Assembly: GCA_964035545.1 (NCBI GenBank)
Contig: CAXIUT010000057.1
Span: 310,001-374,000, forward strand
Source of the DNA: Bugula neritina
Taxonomy: Eukaryota; Bryozoa; Gymnolaemata; Cheilostomatida; Bugulidae
DNA length: 64,000 nucleotides
Direction: 5' to 3'
The position numbers and the translations under genes are program-made. The notes beneath the pieces are model-generated. The model saw only the letters and a program-made list of their open reading frames with translations, was not told the DNA's origin and made no database searches. Shown piece after piece: positions 11,170-27,798 of this stretch; positions within the stretch are counted from its first letter, which is position 1; the number at the start of each line of letters is the position of its first letter.

Positions 11170-12612
11170 ATGTATAATCAGACGAAGTAAGTATTGTTTA
11201 GCGCTCCAACTCAAACTAAATATTCACTTCGACAGCATCATATGCAACTGAAAAACAATAAAGATCTATCTTATCAAAATCATAATAACCGTCAAACGAA
11301 AATATATCCGATCAATACTACCATTAACTATCAAAATACAAAAAATCATTTTCAAATACAAGAGCATTCGTATTTACCAGCTAGACAAGATAAAATTATA
11401 AATAATGGGAGATAATTTAGACCACTGACATTGCAAAATTGTCTAGGAACGCCTTCAACTACTCAATCAGTAGAATATCAGATAAATAAACCTATTCAAA
11501 GAACAATTCAATTTAATTAAGGGGAAATTAAATATTCTCTTAAATCAACCAATAAAAATAGCAGTCAAAATTCAAATTCAAGAATATAATATTCTAGCTA
11601 TCAAATATCTAATGGCTAGTAAAGATTTACTACTTAAATCAATACTCCTAAGCATAGATATTCTGATAAAATGGATTAAAGAAACTCCTAAAATGGAAAT
11701 AATAAATATTCTCTTAGAACTAAACTCAAAAAAAATAAAAAAGATTAAATACTCATCAGTCTTAAGTACTAGATCTCAATTGTCCGATCAGTACTATGAG
11801 ATCATCCAAAAAGGAGCATCATGTCTTTTTTCATCAACCTCAATCTCATAAAAATCAATTTATTTGCAATCAGGCTAAACAAAGTTAAGAATAGGGTTGT
11901 CGTTGTCAACCAAAATGTTTATGGATGAATCGATGGATATCTTCAATAAAAGGTTTTAGATATAGTTAAATTTATCAAAAAAGAAATAGCCATGAATGGT
12001 AAGCCATCATAAAACAAATCGATAGAGATATTCCTAGAACTCAACCGAACCATCCTTCTTTTAGATTTCCAAGAATGCTTTAAAAACTAAAACAATCGCT
12101 AGTTGAATATGCTCAACAAGATCTAGAAGTAGGCTATGTGCAAGGAATGAACTTTGTGGCTGCTTGCATAGTATATCATTCGTACAATTCGCAATAGGCT
12201 TCAAAAATGATGCACTATATCATGAAATCTGGATATTCGTAAGTTGTTTCTTGATGATTTGTCTTATGGAAGAATGTTAGCTTCAAGATTGATACAAGAT
12301 ATGCGGAGACTTGTCTTTGATCTTTACACTCATCTGGTTGATTAAGGCATTGATTTGGAAATGTTTGCTTCTAGTTGGTACTTTTCTCTTTGCGGAAGTT
12401 TTGTTCCTCTTGAAGCTATGCATCTATTTATTGATAAATTTATCAGACAAGGATTTGCAGGAATAAATTAGTTGTTATTGACTTTAATTCTTAAAAAAAG
12501 AGATCATCTAATGGAACTGTATGATAGTCAATTGATGATGTGTTTTTCTAATCAGAAGTTATGTGGAATATGGATAGACAGTCGATTGGGTGGATCTTTA
12601 CTAAAAATCTGA
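11170..12612 (+). CDS. TBC-domain Rab GTPase-activating protein (first)
   Basis: Activates GTP hydrolysis by Rab GTPases in membrane traffic. The N-terminal third is a Q/N/S-rich disordered region (MYNQT, YSLRQHHMQLKNNKDL). The TBC domain follows with the arginine finger IDRDIPRTQPNHPSF, fitting IxxDxxRT, and the glutamine finger GYVQGMNFVAAC. Later blocks are LVFDLYTHLVDEGIDLEMF and ASSWYFSLCGSFVPLEAMHL, matching the second half of the domain. An intron of 34 nt with a GTAAGT donor sits at about 12239-12272. Other introns between 11760 and 11900 are needed to join the disordered region. TGA at 12610-12612. Confidence 0.8.
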
Positions 12613-12679
12613 TCGGTTGATGTTAGATCAAATAGATCAATGACAGAGAGTCATAAATAATCATTTTTATATCTTTTAT

Positions 12680-13055
12680 TTATCTACACTAGTGTTTTAT
12701 CTAAATTTTATAAAGCCTATTCAGTTCCTTTTTCAATACTGCTTAATCTATTGTTAAGTTTTGTTTATTTTTATGCTGATTAGTGACTGGCTTTCCATAA
12801 TTAAAAGGTCGGGAGTCCAAGTACTATACAATAAAAGAGGATTTAGTAGAAAAATTAGATGCCTTTTTCCAGTGCTAGTTCATCGCTGAGAGGTTTATAT
12901 GCAAATTGAGAGTGAATTTTGAGAAATTTGCGATTTATCATGGAATCGAATCGATGGTAAGAGTTTCCCATTGATATAAAAAACCGACGGATATATAGAG
13001 ATCGAGCCTAGCGACTAGAATGCACTCTTTTGGTGTAATTGAGTAGTGGTTTTGA
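12680..13055 (+). CDS. short unknown gene
   Basis: One exon reads LVTGFPELKGRESKYYTIKE and continues through CEFIAERFICKLRVNFEKFA to ESM. A 42-nt GTAAGA...TAG intron at 12957-12998 removes an in-frame TGA. The last exon is RSSLATRMHSFGVIEEWF before TGA 13053-13055. The 5' exon, perhaps FYKAYSVPFSILLNLLLSF, is uncertain. No family recognised. Confidence 0.45.
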
Positions 13056-13160
13056 GAACACTCTTAGCAACAAAGAAAATGCTTTGTAAAATGGAATCAT
13101 AATAATAACCTTATTTAACTATATCAATAATTATAAATTCTAACTCATACCTCTATTATA

Positions 13161-13451
13161 TCATTGATAGCGATCGTTATCAGTCTTTCGAGTTTGTACC
13201 AAATTGAGGCTTCTCTTTAACTGATTTAATTCATTGTTATCGGATGGGGGGTCATATGTGGGCATAATTTGAGGATAGTGATTGTATCCCATTTGTCCGT
13301 AGGAATAGGGAAAGGGGATAGCATTGCTCATGTTACTCATATAGTAGTTGTCGGAATATTGTTGTTGTTGGGCTTGAGAATAATCTACTAGACAGTATTG
13401 ATAAGGAGATATGGTGGGATTTCTGTAGCAGGTTTAATTGAATCTATGCAT
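13161..13451 (-). CDS. Tyr/Gln/Asn-rich small protein
   Basis: Intronless frame of 96 residues from ATG (complement at 13449-13451) to TGA (complement at 13161-13163). It reads MHRFNETCYRNPTISPYQY, then AQQQQYSDNYYMSNMSNAIP, and ends LNLVQTRKTDNDRYQ. Low complexity with aromatic Y/Q/N content suggests a disordered, possibly condensate-forming protein. No family recognised. Confidence 0.55.
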
Positions 13452-13599
13452 TTGAAGGCTTGTTCGATTAGAATGTTCTAAACATCGTTTGAAAGATAGT
13501 TATATTTAAAACTTTTGAGGTTATTCGATCAGAGGTTACTTGGTTTATCGGTTAATAGTGAAACAAAGGTTATTTATTTATGCTTTGTCCCATAGATTG

Positions 13600-14400
13600 A
13601 ATCTTGTTTTGCTTAGAATTTTTTATGATTTTCTTTTATGAGTATTTATCATGTTATGATAAATCAGACAACTTGTTTCTTATTGGATATATTTACTCTT
13701 GACTATATTCAGATAGAGGCCTAATAGATGGATTACTCAGAATTCCTGAGGTGAGACTTGGTCCTGTAAGAAATGGGCTGGTTGAATCCTTTTATTTTCT
13801 TTTTGTACTAACTTTTAGTACCAAGGTCTTCATTTTATTATTTTTTCTTCTCTAGGCAGATTCAATAGCTTATAGTATGTTATTTTCGATTAGTACTCCA
13901 AGAAAGTAGAGAGATCTGTATATTTTTTGTTCTATTCTTTAGACAGGGTTAGATTTTCCTTTTTCTTAGTTTTTGTTCCACTGTGTAAGGAAAAGATCAT
14001 AAAAAGTTTTTCTTTAAGATGTTTCAATTATGATTTTTTATCCAGCACAATCACTGAGATCAGAATATATAACTCTTAAATGTTTGAAAAAACTCATTAA
14101 CTTATCTCTATTTATGTTGAGATGTCTTTTCTCAGAACCTTAGATCATTAGTAAACTGCATAATTATCTAATTGGATATTATTTTGATAATGCTTTTAGT
14201 TCAAAAGTATCTAGCTTTAGTTTGTTGCTTCTAGTGTGAATCTGTTGGAGAGGTTCTTTACTTTCTGTTGATAGTTTGTCCACCAGTTCAGTGGCTACAA
14301 GTTGATTAAGGAGAATCTTAAATGAGAGGTAGAAAGGTGATGGTGAAGTAGGGTTTGTCTTTATATTACTTTTGATTAAAGTATGCGACTACTCTTTATA
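13600..14400 (+). CDS. multi-exon unknown gene
   Basis: The best exon (about 14040-14240) reads AQSLRSEYITLKCLKKLINL and FSEPEIISKLHNYLIGYYFD, with good helical composition. A downstream block near 14290-14390 includes QWLQVDEGESEMRGRK or, in another frame, FVHQFSGYKLIKENLK. Upstream blocks near 13730 include EAEEMDYSEFLR. Introns must separate these. The product and exact limits are unknown. Confidence 0.35.
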
Positions 14401-14529
14401 GGTAACACTGATGACTCTTAGTTTTTTTCCTTTGTATAATATTTTTTTTAACTAATTTGCCTCGATTTTTCTTTTGTTCATGTAAACATTATAACTAATG
14501 ACTAGTAATGCTCAATTTTATTCAGATTG

Positions 14530-16143
14530 CAATAAGATCTCAAATCAGAAACACATTCTTTACTTTTATATAAATCAATAAATATATTAAAAAATAGTAA
14601 AATTATTTAGATTGTATTTTATTATTATTTTAAGATAAAAATCTTATGTCAAAACTAATATGGGATGAATTTCGCTAGTAGAGTTCAAAATATAAAATGA
14701 TAAAAAACTAAGAACTAAATATTGAAAATAAGGTTAAGAAAATCAACTATTTTTGGTAGATGCCTTATTAAAGATTTATTAACTCTTTATCTTGTCAATT
14801 TACTATTAGATATAGACTATAATAGTTTTTCTTCGTTAACTTGATCAGCAAAAACTTCTCATTAAATCAATAGCCTACTCATAATTCGACTCTAATAATT
14901 TTGGTGATAGTTGTTAGATAATACCTAATGATATTCTAAAAATAGCTAGCTCTTAATAGAACAAAATATGATCCCAAAATTTTAAAGTGGTTTCAAAGGA
15001 GAAACCTCGGCTAAAGAACGTAAATAGCCATTCTACTAGATATATCTAGGACTGTAGAGATATTTTTTTCATCTTTAGTGTAATACTGAATCAAAATTCA
15101 AAATAATAAGTTAAAATCCACGACATACAGTTGTTAAAAATTCCTACTAAAGACTAAAAAGTTTTCTGAAAAAGGTATTTCCAATAATTAGGTTACAGAA
15201 TACTTGAAAAGCTTTGATTTTTCCTAGAAGGTATAAGTATGATAACTGGGTAAGTCATTCCTTGGATATAACTGATATCTGGTCGATACATATGAAAAAC
15301 TTAAAGAAACTAGATTACTTAATCAAGCAGACCTATTTTAATTTGGTATTAAGTTTTTCCATAAAATGATCTTTTGAGATCTTGATCTATCTGTTTTGTG
15401 ACTTTATTATCAATTGATTTAGTTTATCTCATTTTGAGAAAACTCATATAAAGAGAGCTAGTGAAGCCGAGTTTATTTTAAATGAGATTAAACCATAGTG
15501 AGTTTCTTATTGAATGAGGAATGAACTTTTTCATGAGAAAGCTAACTTTTTATTTGAATTTTTATAAAGATATCTCTGATTTTTTCAATAAATCTAGTTG
15601 TTTGTTACATATTTCAATACTTTATTTATCTTATTTAGGAATCCTTGTTTCGTCTATGATGAATTTTTCTGTATCTAGATATTTTTAATATTAAGATGAA
15701 TTTTTAAACTTGATTTTTTGAAATTATTGATATTTATCTTCTTATTTTTTATGAGATTTTAACGAAAATTACTAAATAAAAAAGAATCATACCAAAACTT
15801 CTTCTGATTTGAGTGCATATTATATTTTAGTTTTAGACAACATCTGTTCCAATTCAATGATTTTGCTTATCATCGAGTCAACCGTTAGATGTTCTTTATG
15901 ACCAGCTGATGAAACAGATTACTAAGTCGTTCTCAATAAGCATTAATATTTTTAGGTTAAGGCTTTTATGATATCTTCTTGTTCTATATTTTTGATTTGA
16001 AGGGCTTTTATTGTAATTGTTTGGGAGTGAATGAGTTCTTCGTTTGATGAGATGACAGATTGGAGAATTTTAGATTTGCTGGGGTATTTTGTTTATTGAT
16101 CTGGAGTTGCTGGTTATGTGGGTGGGGTTTCAGATTCAGTCAT
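14530..16143 (-). CDS. TBC-domain Rab GTPase-activating protein (second)
   Basis: Minus-strand gene starting at ATG (complement 16141-16143): MTESETPPTEPATPDQETKY, then a long N-terminal helix region (EQEDIIKALTEKYECL, IIELEQMLSKTK). The TBC core reads IRNSLWFNLIENKLGF, then IDQDLKRSF (IxxDxxR[ST] finger) and YRPDISYIQGMTYPVII (glutamine finger). Later blocks SFSSILEPNYWKYLFQKTFE and DISSRMAIYVLEPRFLL fit the C-terminal half. Introns are needed after KSEEVL and around 15070 and 14950; the C-terminal end is approximate. It is the second TBC gene within 5 kb, but the two are too different to be a recent duplicate. Confidence 0.7.
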
Positions 16144-16701
16144 GTTGCAATCTTCTGTTATTTATTTAGCTTTAAGCATGAATAAAGGTAAATTATATGG
16201 TTATCGAAATGATATTATATCCAAAAATATAGAACTGTATTTATGATAAATTATGATAAAAAGCTAATCAAAGGAGTTGTTAATGGAATAATTATTTAAA
16301 TATCATCATTGATTTTATTTTTATTTTTTATTTTGAATAGCAATACGATGAATATTCAAACAAAAACTATTGTAAAATCTTTATTTTTAGTTTATGAAAC
16401 TGTATCAGTTTTATTAACAATTTTTAGGTTATTATTGTAATTTTGATATTTATAAAAATTATTTTTTACTCATTTTATTGACTAGTTTGTAAATATTACA
16501 TAGTTTTTTATTATTACTAAAAAAACTTATTTCAAAAAAATAAAAATAAAAATATGTCCTCTAAGAGAAGAAATTTAACAGAATTATTTTAATAATATTT
16601 GTTTTCTTACTTTGTTTTTATATTTCGTTCTATTTATTGTTCTAAAATGACTTCAAATCATGAGTTTCTATTTCAAGAATTTTAAATAATCAATTAGAAA
16701 G
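16144..16701. promoter_or_regulatory. divergent AT-rich intergenic region
   Basis: About 560 bp with very high AT content between the divergent TBC and ABC transporter genes. It is the largest clean spacer in this part of the chromosome and presumably carries both promoters. No gene or defined motif was seen. Confidence 0.5.
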
Positions 16702-20889
<4,188 letters not shown>

Positions 20890-20970
20890 TCTTGAATACT
20901 ATATTTTTAAACTGATAAAATATTATTTTAAACTGATGATTATTTGGTGATGATGATAATTAATATATTA

Positions 20971-21520
20971 ATGTCATATCAATCAGTCATTCCCTATTCA
21001 ATCAATGGATAAAAACTCTTTACCCATTCTTCTTGGCTTTCCTAAAAACAGTACAATGGATGGCTCAGTATTCCTTAATAAAACAAAAACCTTGCCTTAT
21101 ACTACAGTATTTCAACTCTATCACTTATTGGTATTGTATTATACCTTATATTTAGTTCTTCAGAAAGTCTCCATTGATTAAACCTTTCTTTTCCAGCTAT
21201 AACAAACTATTTTTCGGATTAGGAGTTGGATTTGTTGGCAATTATATCGGATGGCTAGGCTTACTTAAGTCTCAATAATCATCAGAATTTTCAAGAATTT
21301 TATCCAGAAACGAGTGTGGAGCTACTCCTCTTTGGAGCAATGAAGAAGCTGTCGTAAATCTTCGTGAAAAAGACTACAAGACATTTATGAGTCGAAGAAA
21401 TGGTGTGTAAAAATGTACTAAAATAGAGTTTATTCGCCAAAAGACATAAAGGGAACATGTCCTGATTGCAATCGAGTATTGAAAGGAGGTCCTGGCAATG
21501 TCTAAGTCATACCACTATGA
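20971..21520 (+). CDS. membrane protein with C-terminal CPDC motif
   Basis: About 169 residues. N-terminus MSYQSVIPYSINGEKLF; a first hydrophobic segment ALYYSISTLSLIGI; a 20-nt intron (21136-21155); a second segment KLFFGLGVGFVGNYIGWLGL; a second 20-nt intron (21407-21426); and an end VYSPKDIKGTCPDCNRVLKG before TGA 21518-21520. The CPDC pair could bind zinc or form a disulfide. The hairpin of two helices resembles small mitochondrial membrane proteins, but no family is certain. It lies 81 bp downstream of the ABC transporter, on the same strand. Confidence 0.7.
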
Positions 21521-21685
21521 TTATGAACCTGATTAAAATATCAATAAATAACAATTATTTCAAAATTTGATTAAATTTGATAGATTTGATTGATGATTTA
21601 AATAAAATAAAGATTAACTTAATTCAAAATAGAGTTAAAAAAATATATTTAACATTATGATTAGAATGAATCATTTATTTTTTTA

Positions 21686-23393
21686 TCAAATTTAGCCAAA
21701 AACCAAATCTTCTTCTCTTAATTCTGGATGTACGAGAATTAAAGGAGATATTCTTTATTTAGTTTCTAAGTTTTCTTAAAAATTAACATCAAATATTTCT
21801 TTGATTTTAGGATGATTTTTTTCCTCAAATTAATCTTCATTGATTTTTTCTTACTAAGTATTATCAAAATTCTCTGAGAATTTAACATCAGAAGAGGTTA
21901 TGTCCCAGGTTGGTGATTAATTTTGATCGAATTGATAGGAAATTTATTTTTTTATTTTCATTAAAGGTGAATCTGGTCCTTCTATTGAATCTTCTTAAGA
22001 GTCTGATTCTTTAATTACATTTAAAGCTTCTTTTTTAGAATTTTTGAGACTTCTAACAATCGAAGTTAGTATATTTTCAGGAATTTTAGATTCTTTTTGC
22101 ATGATTCCATCTGCAGAAGTATAAATTTATTCATTTATTTCCATTTACAACTATTGCAAAGAATTTTGTCCCCCAATGATCATCATTGATCCAGGCACCA
22201 AAAAGCAAAGACCAAGAATATTAACTCCAGGATAAATTATTTAATTTCTAAAGATATGATCTAAAGCAGTAGTAACTACCATCTCAAAACAAGAAGCTAC
22301 TTTTCTAATAGATTATGAAAAAATATGATTTGTTATCACGTTTGATATGACCAAATTAAATCCAAGAATAATTGATACATAAAATACTCCTACAAAATTA
22401 GCTGATGTGAAAAGACCCAGCATACCACATTTGGGATCAAATGATAGCTCAGTTCCTGCTAAAAAATAACTAAAAAAAAGAAGGTTTACAAATGCGCATA
22501 TATTGTATAGAAAAAGGTTAGAGAAGCGAGGACCTGCCGGAAGTTGATACTTACTTTATAATTTCAAAAGAACAAAACAACCAGTAAATGCAAGTAGATC
22601 TCCAAACAAACGTTGCCACCATGTCTTTTGTAGATATCCTATTCCTACTACAACAGTTACAGGTAGTGTAAAAGTATCCCAAAGCATCATACTTATTCCA
22701 ACAAATACTAAAAATGTACCAGCTATCTCCCATTCATGGCATTATTCTTTTTTGAATATTTTTTTAACAGCTACAAAGAAAAATCTCACTCGAAGGAATG
22801 TGAAGACATGGGTTCTTGCTGTTAGTTTTAGAGCCATTTGTCCAAAAACAACCCATAGACTAAAGTTGAGAGAATAGATGTAGACTTGTCTTAGATATTG
22901 GAGTTTAAGTAAGTTTTTAAATTTATGATTTTAATCTTTAATTGACTTTTGTTCATATTTTGTAAAGGGAATCAATAACATAGATAAAGTAAAGACTTGC
23001 CAGGCTGCGCGAGTTATGCCTTAACGACTTATATCAGCTGTCATCCAGCAAGGAACAACTGCATTACATGTTATGCTGAGGAGAAGTAGCATCCATCTTT
23101 AAACCTGAGTAAAAGTAATAGATCCAAGGAATTCATGACTTTATTAGGTCATAGATAATCCTCTTTGGATTGTTTTTTTTAGGAATCTAGTTAGTTAAAG
23201 GAACTATCTTGTTATCAAGAGTTTCTTTTTATGCTACTTTGATAACATTGAAAGATATAGCTGATGATCTTCTAGCCTATCGACGTGGAATTTAATCTTT
23301 TTTATCCTTTTTGTTCATATTTTTCATTTCATCTTCTTATTTTAGCTATTCAGAGTTTTAGGGTTTAAATTGGAGGAATTTTTCGAAGTTCAT
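21686..23393 (-). CDS. DMT/EamA-like transporter, tandem copy A
   Basis: About 557 residues with a cytosolic N-terminal extension (MNFEKFLQFKPENSEELKE) and ten or so predicted helices: WMLLLLSITCNAVVPCWM, FSLWVVFGQMALKLTARTHV, EWEIAGTFLVFVGISMMLWD, GYLQKTWWQRLFGDLLAFTG, GLCFLVPGSMMIIGGQNSL. The repeat architecture and helix pattern fit the drug/metabolite transporter (EamA, SLC35-like) superfamily. A charged C-terminal tail of about 150 residues ends REEDLVFGEI. One 34-nt intron after FNVIK restores the frame. Copy B lies 131 bp upstream in the same orientation and aligns through most of the membrane domain. The substrate is unknown. Confidence 0.75.
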
Positions 23394-23524
23394 TGTTAAT
23401 AAAATGATTGATATCTTTATGAAATAGTCCTATTTCGGGTAAATTTACTGATGTAGTTAAAAAATATATGAAAATATCAAAGATAGATTAAAATCATATT
23501 TCTTCTCATTAAAAATTAATTTTA

Positions 23525-25120
23525 TCATCTTTCTCTTTATTTTTATAGACTTGAATCAGATTCTTTGATAACTGAAAAATTATCAGAATTACATTTTCTT
23601 TTTTTATTTAATTAAGCAGTTGCTAATAGGATTTATGTTATTTAGTTATTGGTGATTTTAACTTTTTAAGAGGTATAGATTTCTTAATTAATTCTCATTT
23701 CCATTTTTTTAAGAGAACTATTTCCACCTACTATCATCATTGTTCCTGGCACGATAAAGCACAATCCAAGGCAAGAATACCCAAAATATATTTCTTAAAT
23801 TCTAAAAATATCTTGAACTACAGTTGTAATTACGATCTAAAAGCAAGATGCTATTTTTCTGATAGATTCAGAAAAGATTTAATTCAATAAGACATTAGCT
23901 AATACCAAATTCAAACCTAGCATGATTGATATATAGAACACAGTGACAAAGTTTTAAGATGTGAATAAACCGAGCATTCCATATTTGGGGTGAAATGATA
24001 ATTCAGTTGCTGCGAAAAAGTAACTGAATAAAAGTAAATTAAATGATGAACATAAACTGTAGAGAAATAAAATAGAAAAACGAGGTCCTTTTGGATGCTA
24101 GTACTTGTGTTAGAGGTTTAGGAGAACTATGCATCCTGCCATCGCTAAGAAATCACCCAGCAAACGCTACCAATAATTTCTAGAGAGATAGTATATATTT
24201 TATACTTATTTTACTGGAAGATGAATAGAATCCCAGAGTAACATGAGTATGCCCATAGCAACTAGAAAGATTCCCCCTATTTATCCTTAATGACACTATT
24301 TTCGTCTATATATTTTGATCAAAGTAATAAAAAAACACTTTATCTTCAATAAACATATAGTATGTGTTCTAGAAGTCAACTTTCTGGCAAAGAATCCAAA
24401 AACTGCCCACACACAATAGTTAATAGAACTTCTGTAAATCTTCTTCATATTTTAGAGTCTCAGCAAATACTTAAAAGAATCTTCATTGTTGCTAAGATGT
24501 CTCTGCTAATACCGAACAAAAGGAATCAGCAAAACAGACAAAGCCATCAACCTCCAGGCAGATCGCAAGATTCCTTAGCTATGTATGTCTACTGACATCC
24601 AGCAGGGAACAAAGGCATTGCATAGTATGCTTCCTATGAGGAGCATCCATCTCTGCAGTTGTGTAAATTTGATAGTTTCGTGGAACTAGTGATTGGATTC
24701 TGTGAGAGAGAGACCTCTTTGCAAATTATTTCTGTGGGTAGATATTATTGATTCAGGTTCTGAGGTGTTATCGGCTATTGAAAACTAGTGATCAAGATAT
24801 GTTTTTTTTTATTTTTAAAAACGGATTATTATTTTTTATGCCATAGTTAGTGAAAGATTTCCAGGCTATGTTCTTGCGGGGGATTGTTAGTGTCTATGCT
24901 AATGTGTTTAATTATTTAGTGATATTCTTTTAAGGATGTGTTATGATTAGGAGTGATGATCTGGTTTATCATCACTTTTTGGACGATGTAGAACGGGTTG
25001 TGAGGGAATAACAAGTGATTCTAAAGATGTTATTTCGTTTGATGATTTGAATGGAGATGATATTTCTTATGGTTTTTATTATTGGGAAAGATCAGTTTGG
25101 TTAGACTTTTATTCTGTCAT
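23525..25120 (-). CDS. DMT/EamA-like transporter, tandem copy B
   Basis: Up to 531 residues, apparently intronless. It has its own N-terminal extension (MTEEKSNQTDLSQEEKPEE, then about 120 residues of S/T/E-rich sequence) and a membrane domain parallel to copy A: FTQLQRWMLLIGSILCNAF, VPCWMSVDIHSEGILRSAW, INYCVWAVFGFFARKLTSRT, and FIVPGTMMIVGGNSSLKKME. The tail is shorter than in copy A and ends DSSLEKERER before TGA (complement 23525-23527). The high similarity and head-to-tail position mean an old tandem duplication with divergent tails, perhaps for different localisation or regulation. Confidence 0.75.
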
Positions 25121-25282
25121 TTATAACTTTACATGATAGAAATCATATTAAAAATGATATTTTTGATTTTATTTTTGAAGCTAAAATGCATCTTTTAAAG
25201 ATTTACAATAAAAATAACATCTTTCGATTCTATTTTTATGAACTTTTTTAATATTTACTAACAATAAACTGAAAAAAATCAA

Positions 25283-25528
25283 TCACTGTTTTTATTTCTT
25301 TTCTTATTTTTTTACTTTAGCTGCTTCTTATAATGCTTTTTTAAGTTATTATTGTAAACTAATAAGTTCTTGAGCTTAAAGATCTTGTTGAGATTTAAAC
25401 TAGCTTTGTTACTTCTGAAACATTTCTTTTTGAAATTCTAAATTAGTAGTTTCAATAATCAACCTCTCCTGTAGTAACTTTAACTTGGCGCTATCGAATT
25501 ATTACTGTCTCTACTCCTAATTACTCAT
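25283..25528 (-). CDS. short coiled-coil protein
   Basis: Intronless frame of 81 residues from ATG (complement 25526-25528) to TGA (complement 25283-25285). It reads MSNEEERQEEFDSAKLKLL, LIIETTNLEFQKEMFQKE, and ends LEEAAKVKKEEKKEKQ. The charged heptad-like pattern predicts one long coiled coil. Most of its Glu codons are TAA/TAG, so it is invisible to standard-code gene finding. No family recognised. Confidence 0.65.
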
Positions 25529-25613
25529 TAACTATATTTAAATATCTAAATAACTAAAATAATTTTCAAAATTTTCATTATAACATATTCATACATAATA
25601 AAATATCCAATAA

Positions 25614-26750
25614 TCAAACATACATCAACTTCTCCTTCAATATTTCATGAGCAATTTGAATTCTTTTGAATCTCATGTCGCCTTGATGATAACTCCATTG
25701 TAAATTTCTCAAAATATCACGAATACCCATCAACATAAACACTCCACAATCATAGTTATTATTTTGCTGAGGATAATCTGGACGAACAACTAATCGATAT
25801 TCCATTCCATAAAAAAATCTAGAAAACTTAATAGCATTCTTAAAGATATCCATTTGCATGTACTGGGCAGGACTTTTGATCATACTATCGAAAATCATTA
25901 TTTATCCTTACTGAAATACAGCAAAATACCAATGATTTTGATAGTTTATGGGCATTATTAGTTGATGTCCATTATATAGCTGTCTCTTCTTGAGCACTCT
26001 TTGAATTTGGTTCTCGTTTTTGGCGATAATGCTAGTAGCAAAAAAAGAATTAAGCATTCTCCATTTTATGTCTTTGTCTTTGATAAATTATTTTTAGAGC
26101 ATCTATATGTAGATGTTTATTATGTCGTCGTTTAGCCATTGAGCATTCTGAAGACCTCCCAGTGCTTTGTATGTTAGCTTTTGTACACAATCGAATGAAG
26201 TTGCTTTGATCTAGATGTGGTAACGTGTTTTATTTAGCCAGTATTCACAGATTTGTCTGTAATCTTAAAAACTAATCAGAGGGTATTCAGTTTTTTATTT
26301 AGAATATTTCAAAGACAAAAAGTTATCTATCTATTCTTTGTATTGTCTCTTCAACTCGAATTACCATTTAATCTGATTTTATGGTTTATTTCTTATTTAT
26401 CCAATATTTTTCAAATTTGCTGGTTTTTCCAATTTCTCAACTTTGCTTTCAGATATTCGCAAGATCTACAAATTTTAATTTAACTCATTGATCTCTTCAA
26501 TAAGACTTTCACTGGTCTAAACATCAATACTTTTTTTTTATTTTTATTGCTTTTTCAAGATTAATTTGTACTCTCCTTGTACTTGCTATTCAGCCATATG
26601 TAATTAGGCATTTTTCATAGCTTAAATAGATCTTGGAGGATGTTATTTTGCTTTTTTTGAGTTAAGAGTAGAAAAAGGAGCAGCTTTTACAGTTGGAGTT
26701 TATTCTTGAATAAATTTACTTCTTAGTGTTTCCCACCATCTTTGTAGCAT
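25614..26750 (-). CDS. Ulp1/SENP-family SUMO protease (C48)
   Basis: Cysteine protease of 378 residues that would process SUMO or remove it from targets. The N-terminal half is charged and helical (MLQRWWETLRSKF, SLIEEINELNENLEILRISE). The C-terminal half is the C48 domain: QNAQWLNDDIINIYIEML, matching the family WLxDxxI motif, then LIMPINYQNHWYFAVFQEGE with the catalytic His, IFDSM with the Asp, and NNNYDCGVFMLMG with the preceding acidic/polar residue and catalytic Cys. All three catalytic residues are present. Start ATG (complement 26748-26750) follows an in-frame TGA upstream. No intron is needed. Confidence 0.9.
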
Positions 26751-26867
26751 TGAACTCAATTCAGTCTAATTATTTTATCAATTATATATAACCCCTCTTA
26801 AAACAATCAAATCAATTTCAAAAGATTGTATAAATATCAAAGATTTTCTCACTTAGTTTATTAAAAA

Positions 26868-27694
26868 TCATATAATCTTTTTGCTTTGTTTCAAACTGAC
26901 CTGCATAGGCCGACTTCTCTAACCTCTTGGTCTCTATCTCAAAAACCCTTCAAGTTGGTCAGGCAGATAATTTCTCATGGGATGGTCTAAAGACAAATCA
27001 GTACTATTCGATAAGTTAGCATATTTTCTGAGATGTCCAACTGGTTTGGATTGATATCTATTCTGAGGCAAATATGGTCTCTGAGGTGAGTCTAGACTAT
27101 TCATTGATTAAGGTGATAGATTTCTGGGTGAGGGAGGGTACTGATTGATATTTCTTGGCGAAGGGGGGTAGTTATTATTTTTGTTTGATATTTGAGGACT
27201 ACTTGGATGGCTGGGTGAGTAATATGGTATATAATTAGGATCTATAGGCATTTTATTGTTAATTTATGGGGTAGATTGTGGTTGGTAGTGAGATAAATTA
27301 TTGTCTTATGGATGTTAGTGATGTTCTACGTGTTAGGGATTGTTTCCTATGTTATTTTTTTGGTGATTGAAATGTTATAATTCTTTTGCTAGGGCTTCTC
27401 TATCTTGTTTTATTGTTGATTAATTGGGTATTACTCTGAAGGTGTCGATTGGATGTTGGTATTTTTGACGTATTTTTTGTTATATTTTTTGATCGTATTA
27501 CTTCTTTATATGATCGTGTTCGTTTGTGAATCGATTTTGTTTGCGGAGAAGTTCTAGAGTTGGGGCACCTTCTGTCCATTGGAATGGGAGTTGGTGGTTG
27601 AGACTATGGAATTCTTGGTTAGTGGAGATTTACGATATTAGACGAATACTTTGCGACGTTAGGCGAATGATCCATTTTTTGGGAGGTTTTCCAT
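26868..27694 (-). CDS. disordered SP/PP-rich protein
   Basis: From ATG (complement 27692-27694): MENLPKNGSFAERRKVFVEY, then a basic S/T-rich stretch. The second half, in another frame, reads REALAKELEHFNHQKNN, PIDPNYIPYYSPSHPSSPQI, and SPRNINQYPPSPRNLSPE, ending SLKQSKKII before TGA (complement 26868-26870). An intron near 27350-27450 must join the halves. Repeated SP dipeptides suggest a phosphorylated disordered protein. No domain recognised. Confidence 0.5.
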
Positions 27695-27798
27695 TTGTGT
27701 TATTTTATTTTTTGATTATGAAGGGCTATTATAATATCATAAGCATCATTATTTAAACTTAACGGTGAATAAAAGAGAAAAGGAGGAGAAGAGGAAAA

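Noticed and set aside
22551-22733. Minus-strand frame of 60 codons
   Set aside because: It is a shadow of the real transporter frame; the correct frame gives continuous membrane helices.
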